Position numbers and translations under genes: made by a program
Shown here: positions 1 to 5,352 of the stretch, piece after piece
Position numbering within the stretch: the first letter of the stretch is position 1
How the letters are laid out: each line of letters starts with the position of its first letter
The notes under the pieces: generated by a model
Told to the model about the DNA's origin: nothing
The model's input: the letters and a program-made list of their open reading frames with translations, nothing else
The model's database searches: none
Assembly (NCBI GenBank): GCA_016293155.1
Contig: JAEDEU010000062.1
Coordinates: 1-8,502, forward strand
Reading direction: 5' to 3'
DNA length: 8,502 bases
From: Clostridiaceae bacterium
Lineage (GTDB): Bacteria > Bacillota > Clostridia > Oscillospirales > Butyricicoccaceae

Positions 1-22
1 CGGCGGCGGCGCAGCCGACGCT

Positions 23-1972
23 TTACGCCTGTTCCTTCGCCTTGGAGAGAACCTCATCGCTCAGCTTGGCAATGAAGTCAGCCAGCGGCATAACCTCCTG
101 CTTGCCCTTGCGGTTGCGGACAGCAACGGTGCCTGCCTCCTGCTCCTTGTCGCCGAGGATGAGCATATACGGAATCTTTTCCATCTGCGCCTCGCGGATC
201 TTGTAGCCGATCTTCTCGTTGCGGTCGTCCATGCTGACGCGGAAGCCGCGCTGCTCCAGCTGCGCCTTGACCTCCTGCGCGTACTCGCGGGTACGGTCGG
301 TCATCGGCATGATACGTACCTGCTCCGGCATCATCCAGGTCGGCAGTGCGCCTGCGTACTTCTCAATCAGGTATGCCAGCGTGCGCTCGTAGCAGCCCAG
401 AGAGGTTCTGTGGATGATATACGGAATCTTCTTGGTGCCGTCCTTGTCCACATACTCCATACCGAACTTCTCCGCCAGCAGCATATCGACCTGAATGGTA
501 ACGATGGTGTCCTCCTTGCCGTGGACGTTCTTGTACTGAATGTCCAGCTTCGGGCCGTAGAATGCAGCCTCATCAATGCCGATCTGGTAGTCGATGCCCA
601 GATTGTCCAGAATATCGCCCATGATGCGCTGTGCTTCGTTCCACTGCTCTGCGGTGCCCTCATACTTGTTGTTCGGGTTTGCCGGATCCCACTGGGAGAA
701 GCGGAAGGTGCAGTCCTCCCACATGCCGACGGTCTCCAAGCAGTATTTTGCCAGCTCGAAGCAGTCACGGAACTCCTGCTCCAGCTGATCCGGACGGAGC
801 ACCAGATGTCCCTCGGAAATGGTGAACTGGCGGACACGAATCAGACCGTGCATCTCGCCGGAGTCCTCGTTGCGGAACAGGGTCGAGGTCTCGCCCAGTC
901 TCATCGGCAGGTCACGATAGGAGCGCATCCGGTTCAGATAGACCTGATACTGGAACGGGCAGGTCATCGGGCGCAGGGCAAAGCACTCTGCCTCCTCATC
1001 ATGCGGATCGCCCATGATAAACATGCCGTCCAGATAATGATCCCAGTGACCGGAAATGCGGTACAGATCGCGCTTTGCCATCAGCGGGGTCTTGGTGAGC
1101 AGGTAGCCGCGCTGCTGCTCGGTATCCTCAACCCAGCGCTGTAACAGCTGAATGACGCGCGCGCCCTTCGGCAGCAGGATCGGCAGACCCTGACCGATGG
1201 TATCCACCGTGGTGAAGTACTCCAGCTGACGGCCGATCTTGTTGTGGTCGCGCTTCTTTGCTTCCTCGACAGCCTCGAGATAAGCGGTCAGCTCGGACTT
1301 TTTGAGGAATGCGGTGCCATAGATGCGCTGCAGCATCGGGCGCTTGGCGTCGCCGCGCCAGTATGCGCCGGTGCAGGAGGTCAGCTTGAATGCCTTGATC
1401 TTAGAGGTATCCGGCAGGTGCGGGCCGGCACACAGGTCGGTGAAATCGCCCTGCTTGTACAGCGTAATCAGCGCGTCCTCCGGCAGATCCTGAATCAGCT
1501 CCACCTTGTACGGCTCATCCTTTTCCTCAAACATGGCAATCGCTTCCTCGCGGGAGATCTCCACGCGCTCCATCGGGATCGCCTGCTTGACGATCTTCTT
1601 CATCTCCGCCTCGATCTTTTCCAGATCCTCTGCGGTGAAGCTGTGCGGCGTATCAAAGTCATAGTAGAAACCGTTCTCGATCGCCGGTCCGATGGCGAGC
1701 TTTGCCTCCGGATACAGGTGCTTGACCGCCTGTGCCAGCACGTGAGAAGCGGTATGGCGCAGCGTCCAACGTCCCATCTCATCGTTAAAGGTGAGGATGT
1801 TCAGCGAGCAGTCCTCGGTCAGCGGGGTCTTGAGATCCACCGCATTGCCGTTCACCTCTGCGGCGAGCGCTGCACGCGCCAGACCGCCGGAAATGCTCTG
1901 AGCGACATCCAGACATGTGCTGCCGGATTCCGCCTGCAACACGGTTCCGTCCTTCAGCGTAATGTTCAACAT
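23..1972 (-). CDS. thrS: Threonine--tRNA ligase (ThrRS)
   Basis: Charges tRNA-Thr with threonine in the cytoplasm. The 649-residue protein has the full bacterial ThrRS layout: an N-terminal TGS domain (about 1-62), then the editing domain that removes mischarged Ser-tRNA(Thr), with HTASH (His73, His77) and CAGPH (Cys181, His185). The class II catalytic core follows, with motif 2 starting FRNED near 366 and motif 3 GCYER at 526-530. The expected zinc ligands are Cys338, His389 and His521. The C-terminal anticodon-binding domain runs from about 549. The core wording (QFTISEGH, GCYER) differs from the E. coli form but keeps all the ligands. I chose the ATG at 1970-1972 because AAAGGAAGG sits just upstream; an in-frame extension to 2011 would run back into the leader. 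It is preceded by its own promoter and T-box leader, so expression should rise when uncharged tRNA-Thr accumulates. Confidence 0.97.
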   Translation of the reverse strand: MLNITLKDGTVLQAESGSTCLDVAQSISGGLARAALAAEVNGNAVDLKTPLTEDCSLNILTFNDEMGRWTLRHTASHVLAQAVKHLYPEAKLAIGPAIENGFYYDFDTPHSFTAEDLEKIEAEMKKIVKQAIPMERVEISREEAIAMFEEKDEPYKVELIQDLPEDALITLYKQGDFTDLCAGPHLPDTSKIKAFKLTSCTGAYWRGDAKRPMLQRIYGTAFLKKSELTAYLEAVEEAKKRDHNKIGRQLEYFTTVDTIGQGLPILLPKGARVIQLLQRWVEDTEQQRGYLLTKTPLMAKRDLYRISGHWDHYLDGMFIMGDPHDEEAECFALRPMTCPFQYQVYLNRMRSYRDLPMRLGETSTLFRNEDSGEMHGLIRVRQFTISEGHLVLRPDQLEQEFRDCFELAKYCLETVGMWEDCTFRFSQWDPANPNNKYEGTAEQWNEAQRIMGDILDNLGIDYQIGIDEAAFYGPKLDIQYKNVHGKEDTIVTIQVDMLLAEKFGMEYVDKDGTKKIPYIIHRTSLGCYERTLAYLIEKYAGALPTWMMPEQVRIMPMTDRTREYAQEVKAQLEQRGFRVSMDDRNEKIGYKIREAQMEKIPYMLILGDKEQEAGTVAVRNRKGKQEVMPLADFIAKLSDEVLSKAKEQA

Positions 1973-1978
1973 AAAAAA

Positions 1979-1989
1979 CCTTCCTTTCT
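1979..1989 (-). promoter_or_regulatory. Ribosome binding site deciding the thrS start
   Basis: On the minus strand the sequence reads AGAAAGGAAGG, then six T residues, then ATG. This purine-rich Shine-Dalgarno site is correctly spaced for the ATG at 1970-1972. It rules out the longer in-frame reading that would add 13 residues to the N-terminus. Confidence 0.8.
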
Positions 1990-2006
1990 GGAGCCGATAC
2001 GGCTCC
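1990..2006 (-). other. Perfect hairpin just upstream of the thrS ribosome binding site
   Basis: GGAGCCGATACGGCTCC is a perfect inverted repeat with 7-bp arms and a 3-nt loop. It lies between the T-box terminator and the thrS ribosome binding site, directly next to the latter, and is not followed by a T tract, so it is not a terminator. It might protect or mark the 5' end of a processed thrS mRNA, or affect access to the ribosome binding site. That role is inferred only from position. Confidence 0.6.
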
Positions 2007-2026
2007 GGCACACGGGGTAAGGCAGC

Positions 2027-2063
2027 AAAAAAGCCCCCACCCCTAAACTTTCATTCAGGGGTG
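2027..2063 (-). terminator. T-box intrinsic terminator of the thrS leader
   Basis: On the minus strand CACCCCT (2057-2063) pairs with AGGGGTG (2038-2044), followed by GGGGC and a run of six T residues (2027-2032). The 5' arm can instead pair with the GGGTG of the T-box sequence at 2076-2091, forming the antiterminator. These two exclusive structures are the regulatory switch of a transcriptional T-box. Confidence 0.92.
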
Positions 2064-2296
2064 AGAGCATCATGTCCCACGGTTCCACCCTGCTTGCACA
2101 GCGAAAAAACAGCTGTGCCGCTCGGCTGCCGCTTAACGGTGGCAAACCGCCGCGGAATTTCCTCCGCGAAGCTCCGGGAGCGGTGACACAGTTCGCTCTG
2201 CCGCGGTCGGTTCCAGCCTGTGCCGACCGCTCTCTGGTGCAGGATTGCCGTCCTGTGCGTGTTTCCCTTCAACGCCGTTGATATTTTTTCGGATTT
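2027..2296 (-). promoter_or_regulatory. T-box leader (tRNA-Thr sensing riboswitch) controlling thrS
   Basis: A leader RNA that binds uncharged tRNA and allows read-through into thrS. The T-box sequence AGGGTGGAACCGTGGG is at 2076-2091, next to the terminator it competes with. A 7-bp hairpin (GCACAGC 2096-2102 with GCTGTGC 2112-2118) lies just 5' of it, where stem III belongs. The distal part of stem I is clear: CCAGAGAG (2230-2237) leads into an 8-bp stem (2203-2210 with 2223-2230). On the 3' side of stem I, GAACTGTG is followed by TC and ACC at 2182-2184, the expected place for the specifier. CACAG on the 5' side (2253-2257) pairs with CTGTG (2187-2191) to close that loop. ACC is a threonine codon, in agreement with the downstream gene. 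The T-box reads ACCGTGG rather than the usual ACCGCGG. The specifier assignment was made by eye. Confidence 0.93.
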
Positions 2297-2302
2297 GGAC
2301 TT

Positions 2303-2331
2303 ATTGTACCGCTATCGCGAGCGGTTGTCAA
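2303..2331 (-). promoter_or_regulatory. Sigma-A-type promoter of the thrS T-box leader
   Basis: On the minus strand there is a perfect -35 TTGACA (2326-2331), a 17-bp spacer and a -10 TACAAT (2303-2308), one base from consensus. Initiation would fall near 2294-2297, giving a leader of about 320 nt before the thrS start, normal for a T-box. The spacer holds an inverted repeat, ACCGCT-N6-AGCGGT (2308-2325). Confidence 0.88.
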
Positions 2332-2355
2332 CGTGTTTCCGGCGTAAAATTTGAG

Positions 2356-2396
2356 AAAAAATGCCCGAAAATGCCTTACCCACAGGCAATTTTTTC
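2356..2396 (-). terminator. Probable terminator after the Clp ATPase gene (possibly bidirectional)
   Basis: The segment between the Clp stop codon and the thrS promoter holds a short hairpin, TGCC (2372-2375) with GGCA (2385-2388), flanked by A and T runs on both sides. On the minus strand it is followed by TTTT and then by a second GGGCA plus six T residues, so two alternative hairpins are possible. The GC part of the stem is only about 4 bp, so this would be a modest terminator. Position 80-120 nt beyond the Clp gene fits. The rest of 2397-2474 is A/T-rich, with no further element recognised. Confidence 0.45.
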
Positions 2397-2474
2397 ATAT
2401 GCTGTGCTCTGTGAAACACCTGTCTTCATGCGTTTCTGTTCTTTTTTCGTGCATTTTTTCAATTTATTGTTTTC

Positions 2475-4667
2475 TTATCCCGCCACGGTTTCCCGCAGCA
2501 CAATCCTTCCGTCCTCTGCATCCAGACAGAGCGTCTCTTTTTCTGCCTCTGAGGCGATCAGATGCTCCGCGAGCACGTCCGCCGCCTGACGCCGCACGGC
2601 ATCGCGCACCGCGCGTGCGCCGCGCTTCGGGTCGCAGACCGCCATGCAGTCCACCGCGGCATCCGTCCATTCCAGCGCCGCGCCGCGCGCTTCACAGCGT
2701 GCTTTGAGCCGGTTCAGCTCATTTTGTGCAATCGTCCGGCAGTGCTCCGGCTTCAGCAGCCCGAATACAACCGTCTCCCCGATGCGCGCGTACAGCTCCG
2801 GGCTGAGCACACCGCGTGCCGCCTGCCGCATTTGATCCTCCCGCGCGCCGCCGCCTGCGCCAAAACCCACCGGCGCACTCAGCTCCTGCCCGATGTTGCC
2901 GGTCAGCACGACCACCGCATGACGGAAATCCGCCTTTCGCCCCTCGGCATCCGTGAGCACGCCCTCCTCCAGAATTTGCAGCAGCAGCTTGAGCACATCC
3001 GGATGCGCCTTTTCCGCCTCGTCGAAGACCACGCAGGAAAACGGCTTTTTGCGGATTTTTTCGGTCAGCTGACCGCCCTCGCCGTAGCCGGCATAGCCCG
3101 GAGGCGCACCGATCAGGCGCGAGATCGAATGCCCCTCGCGGTATTCGGACAAATCCAGCCGGATGAGCGAGCCGTCCATGAGCGCATCCGCCAGCGCACG
3201 GCACAGCTCGGTCTTGCCCACGCCGGTCGGCCCGAGGAACAGGAAGGACTGCGGACGTCCGTCCTCCTCCATGCCCGAACGCCGCCGGCGCATCGCACGC
3301 ACCACGGTCTGCACCGCAGTCTGCTGTCCGGTCACGCGGGCGCACAGCGACTGCTCCAGCGTGCGCAGTCGGTCGTCCTCGTCATGCATCAGCTCGCTTA
3401 CATCCATGCCGGTCTGCACGCTCACCGCATGAAGCAGATCCTCCCGCTTCACGATATGACCGCCGCGCATTGCCACGGACGCACACGCCTCATCCATCAG
3501 GTCAATCGCCTTATCCGGCAGATACCGCTCGCTCAGAAATCGGATGGAATACTCCACCGCCAGATGCAGCAGCTCCGGATTCATCTGCACCCGATGATGT
3601 GCCTCATACCGCTGTGCCAGACCCAGCAAAATGCGCTCCGCCTGCTCCGCCGAGGGCTCCTCCACCATGACCTTCTGAAACCGCCGGTCGAGCGCCGCAT
3701 CCTTTTCGATATATTTATGATATTCCGCCGGTGTTGTCGCGCCGATCATGCGCAGCTCGCCGCGCGCCAGTGCGGGCTTGAGCGCGTTCGCCGCGTCCAC
3801 CGAGCCCTCCGCCGCGCCCGCGCCGGTCAGCAGATGCATCTCGTCAATGAACACGATCACATCCGGCGCACCCGCCAGCTCCTCAGTGATCTGACGCATC
3901 CGCTCCTCAAATTCCCCGCGGTACTTGGTGCCCGCAACCATCGCGGAGACATCCAGCGAATACACACGCGCCTCCGCCAGCGCCTTGGGCACATGACCGG
4001 AGACAATCTGCTGTGCCAGCGCCTCCGCCACGGCGGTCTTTCCTACCCCCGGCTCACCCAGCAGCACCGGATTGTTCTTGGTACGTCTGCACAGCACCGC
4101 AAGCACGCGCTCCAGCTCCCGGTCTCTGCCGATCACCGGATCCAGCCGCCCGGCTGCCGCCATCTCGGTCAGATCACGTGCATATTTGGGCAAAATTGTC
4201 AGTCTGCGTTGGTTCATGGCTGCCTCCCTCGGTTCTGCGGTCATTCCCGCCATTCGCTCCAGTGTCATCAGGTCTGCATCAATATCCTGCAATATTTTAC
4301 GCGCCGTGGTATCCGGACAGGACAACAGCGCCGTGAGCAGATGATCCGTGCCAATGACGGGTCTGCCGCAGCGCTCGGCATTGCCTGCCGCCGTGCTGAC
4401 CACCCGGCTCAGCCGCAGGCTCATGCCCAGCGGAGCACCCCGATCCGGTACGCCGCGCCCCAGCAGAATGCCCGCCTGACGCTTTACCTTTTTTGCGGTA
4501 ACGCCTGCCGCAGCAAGCATTTGCCCCGCGATGCTCTGCTTCTGATGGGTCAGCCCCAGCAGCAGATGCTCTGTCCCCACATAGCTATGCCCGAACGATC
4601 CTGCCGCTCTTTTTGCATCCCGAAACGACTTTTGCGCATAATCCGTAAATCTTTCCCGGTTAAGCAC
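2475..4667 (-). CDS. Clp protease ATP-binding subunit (ClpC/ClpA-type AAA+ unfoldase lacking the M-domain)
   Basis: An ATP-driven protein unfoldase expected to feed substrates to ClpP in the cytoplasm. The 730-residue protein has a double Clp_N repeat (about 5-135). AAA-1 has Walker A GEPGVGKT at 204-211, Walker B VIVFIDE at 270-276, pore-loop KYRG at 248-251 and DRRF at 327-330. AAA-2 has Walker A GPTGVGKT at 479-486, Walker B VVFDE at 546-550 and a GYAGYGEGG pore loop at 524-532. VGF at 600-602 sits where ClpP-docking loops carry [IVL]-G-[FL]. Typical ClpC is about 810 residues. Here AAA-1 passes into the AAA-2 linker with only about 11 residues after DEA (392-394), so the coiled-coil M-domain that ClpC uses for adaptor binding is absent, as in ClpA. 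The GTG at 4665-4667 has AAAGGAGG nine bases upstream; the in-frame ATGs at 4694 and 4712 have no usable site, and the latter overlaps the -10. No mcsA, mcsB or ctsR gene is beside it. It could be named ClpC or ClpA-like. Confidence 0.93.
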   Translation of the reverse strand: MLNRERFTDYAQKSFRDAKRAAGSFGHSYVGTEHLLLGLTHQKQSIAGQMLAAAGVTAKKVKRQAGILLGRGVPDRGAPLGMSLRLSRVVSTAAGNAERCGRPVIGTDHLLTALLSCPDTTARKILQDIDADLMTLERMAGMTAEPREAAMNQRRLTILPKYARDLTEMAAAGRLDPVIGRDRELERVLAVLCRRTKNNPVLLGEPGVGKTAVAEALAQQIVSGHVPKALAEARVYSLDVSAMVAGTKYRGEFEERMRQITEELAGAPDVIVFIDEMHLLTGAGAAEGSVDAANALKPALARGELRMIGATTPAEYHKYIEKDAALDRRFQKVMVEEPSAEQAERILLGLAQRYEAHHRVQMNPELLHLAVEYSIRFLSERYLPDKAIDLMDEACASVAMRGGHIVKREDLLHAVSVQTGMDVSELMHDEDDRLRTLEQSLCARVTGQQTAVQTVVRAMRRRRSGMEEDGRPQSFLFLGPTGVGKTELCRALADALMDGSLIRLDLSEYREGHSISRLIGAPPGYAGYGEGGQLTEKIRKKPFSCVVFDEAEKAHPDVLKLLLQILEEGVLTDAEGRKADFRHAVVVLTGNIGQELSAPVGFGAGGGAREDQMRQAARGVLSPELYARIGETVVFGLLKPEHCRTIAQNELNRLKARCEARGAALEWTDAAVDCMAVCDPKRGARAVRDAVRRQAADVLAEHLIASEAEKETLCLDAEDGRIVLRETVAG

Positions 4668-4676
4668 GCCAAAAAA

Positions 4677-4684
4677 CCTCCTTT
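4677..4684 (-). promoter_or_regulatory. Ribosome binding site deciding the Clp ATPase GTG start
   Basis: The minus strand reads AAAGGAGG, then TTTTTTGGC, then GTG, a near-perfect Shine-Dalgarno at a 9-nt spacing. It lies downstream of both in-frame ATG codons (4694 and 4712), so those would put the site inside the coding region. The GTG start also gives an N-terminus (LNRERFTDYAQ) that aligns with ordinary Clp_N starts. Confidence 0.8.
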
Positions 4685-4702
4685 TTTTCGACATATGCCT
4701 TC

Positions 4703-4708
4703 TATATA
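4703..4708 (-). promoter_or_regulatory. Putative -10 element for the Clp ATPase gene
   Basis: TATATA on the minus strand is preceded by TGC, giving an extended -10 (TGCTATATAG). No good -35 hexamer lies 16-18 bp upstream. It would place initiation near 4696 and leave a leader of about 30 nt before the GTG start. No convincing tandem CtsR heptad or CIRCE inverted repeat is visible here, so stress control by those regulators is not supported. Confidence 0.5.
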
Positions 4709-4776
4709 GCATGATTTCCCATTTGAGGACGGTTTAGACCTGTTCTGATTATTTTTTGGGAATTCACAAAAAAGTA

Positions 4777-4804
4777 TTGTGTTTTCCCCGATGTGTGGTA
4801 CAAT
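4777..4804 (+). promoter_or_regulatory. Extended -10 promoter of the ferredoxin gene
   Basis: TTGTGT (4777-4782), a 16-bp spacer and TACAAT (4799-4804), with TG at 4796-4797 giving an extended -10. A TATAAT overlaps at 4804-4809 but lacks a -35 partner. The promoter points away from the Clp gene, so the 169-bp gap between the two start codons holds two divergent promoters. Confidence 0.7.
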
Positions 4805-4836
4805 ATAATTGAAATTTAATCAGGAGGTGCTGTAAC

Positions 4837-5007
4837 ATGGCTTATCAGATTGGCGACGCTTGCATTAGCTGCGGCTCTTGCGCAGGCGAATGTCCGGTTG
4901 GTGCAATTTCCCAGGGCGATGCTTCTTACGTAATCGACGCTGGCGCTTGCATTGACTGCGGTTCCTGCGCTGGTACCTGCCCGGTTGGCGCTATTTCTCA
5001 GGAGTAA
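4837..5007 (+). CDS. 2[4Fe-4S] ferredoxin, 56 residues
   Basis: A small, soluble electron carrier of the clostridial type, serving cytoplasmic redox enzymes such as pyruvate:ferredoxin oxidoreductase and hydrogenase in anaerobes (family knowledge; no partner gene is in the window). It has two CxxCxxCxxxCP cluster motifs: Cys9, 12, 15, 19 and Cys38, 41, 44, 48. The halves are nearly identical: residues 8-26 and 37-55 match at 17 of 19 positions. Length is typical for the family. Start ATG has AGGAGGTG (4822-4829) seven bases upstream, an excellent ribosome binding site. With its own strong promoter and a stable terminator right after the stop, it is a single-gene unit with the look of a highly expressed gene. 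The repeated CPVGAI segment follows the common CPxGAI pattern of this family. Confidence 0.97.
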   Translation: MAYQIGDACISCGSCAGECPVGAISQGDASYVIDAGACIDCGSCAGTCPVGAISQE

Positions 5008-5031
5008 GTTTTAAACTTCATTACCTAGAAT

Positions 5032-5067
5032 AAAGGACTCGGCTTCGGCCGGGTCTTTTATTTTATT
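5032..5067 (+). terminator. Strong intrinsic terminator after the ferredoxin gene
   Basis: GGACTCGGC (5035-5043), the tetraloop TTCG, and GCCGGGTCT (5048-5056) form a stem of 9-10 bp or more including G-T pairs, followed by a T-rich run to about 5067. The C(UUCG)G loop is exceptionally stable. It begins 25 nt after the stop codon. Confidence 0.92.
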
Positions 5068-5239
5068 CCAGTTCAAACCGATGCTTTTGTATCATCTCTG
5101 TGCATTTTTTACTGTTTTTTCGTTCCGGCTTCGCAGTTATCCTACATTTTCTGTATTATTTGTTTAGAAGCGAATTATACTTTGTGCATTCCCCCAATTT
5201 TCCACCCAAAATTCACCAAAAACCTTGTCAAAAGTCAAG

Positions 5240-5268
5240 TTGCTTTTCTCCCAAAGAGCGACTATAAT
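5240..5268 (+). promoter_or_regulatory. Putative promoter of the antiporter gene
   Basis: TTGCTT (5240-5245), a 17-bp spacer and a perfect TATAAT (5263-5268). Initiation near 5275 would give an untranslated leader of roughly 75-80 nt. The -35 matches consensus only at its TTG half. A closer TTGACA (5296-5301) has no -10 at a workable distance, so this pair is the best candidate. Confidence 0.6.
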
Positions 5269-5309
5269 ACCAAATATGTACAAAGTGTGAACTGCTTGAC
5301 AGCCGCACC

Positions 5310-5329
5310 GTCATATTATGTCATATTAT
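5310..5329 (+). repeat. Perfect 10-bp tandem repeat, GTCATATTAT twice
   Basis: GTCATATTAT occurs at 5310-5319 and again at 5320-5329 with no gap, followed by AATG. One unit equals about one helical turn, so both copies face the same side of the DNA. It lies between a consensus TTGACA (5296-5301) and the antiporter start, within the expected mRNA leader if the promoter at 5240-5268 is used. Confidence 0.9.
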
Positions 5330-5352
5330 AATGAAAAAAGAGGGTGTCTTCA

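Larger units (their letters stand above)
5068..5352 (+). other. AT-rich intergenic region upstream of the antiporter gene
   Basis: No RNA gene, known riboswitch or coding sequence was recognised here. It contains the promoter at 5240-5268, an unpaired TTGACA at 5296-5301, the tandem repeat at 5310-5329 and a GAGGG ribosome binding site at 5340-5344. A short motif, CTTGTCAAAAGTCAAG (5224-5239), repeats GTCAA and has CTTG/CAAG ends; it directly abuts the -35 and could be a regulator site. The part before about 5220 shows nothing specific. Confidence 0.5.

Noticed and set aside
1..22. Possible terminator stem just downstream of thrS (GGC/GCC-rich)
   Set aside because: Only 22 bases are present and no T tract is visible. 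It could be part of a hairpin cut by the window edge, but this cannot be supported.
410..2020. Long plus-strand frames (244 and 258 codons) over thrS
   Set aside because: They are shadows of the ThrRS gene; composition is implausible and no suitable ribosome binding sites precede them.
2562..4709. A 715-codon open frame on the plus strand, antisense to the Clp ATPase gene
   Set aside because: It mirrors the codon bias of the GC-rich minus-strand gene, is rich in Arg, His, Gln and Leu, and shows no domain. The Clp protein on the other strand has all its catalytic motifs.
4712..4735. CtsR-like direct repeat upstream of the Clp gene (GGTCTAAA, then GTCCTCAAA on the minus strand)
   Set aside because: Both heptads need insertions or mismatches and the spacing is wrong for the CtsR consensus, so it is too degenerate to call.
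5068..5343. Riboswitch (ydaO- or nhaA-type) or tRNA upstream of the antiporter
   Set aside because: No cloverleaf, conserved core or stable stem system was found; the segment is AT-rich, with only short repeats and promoter-like elements.
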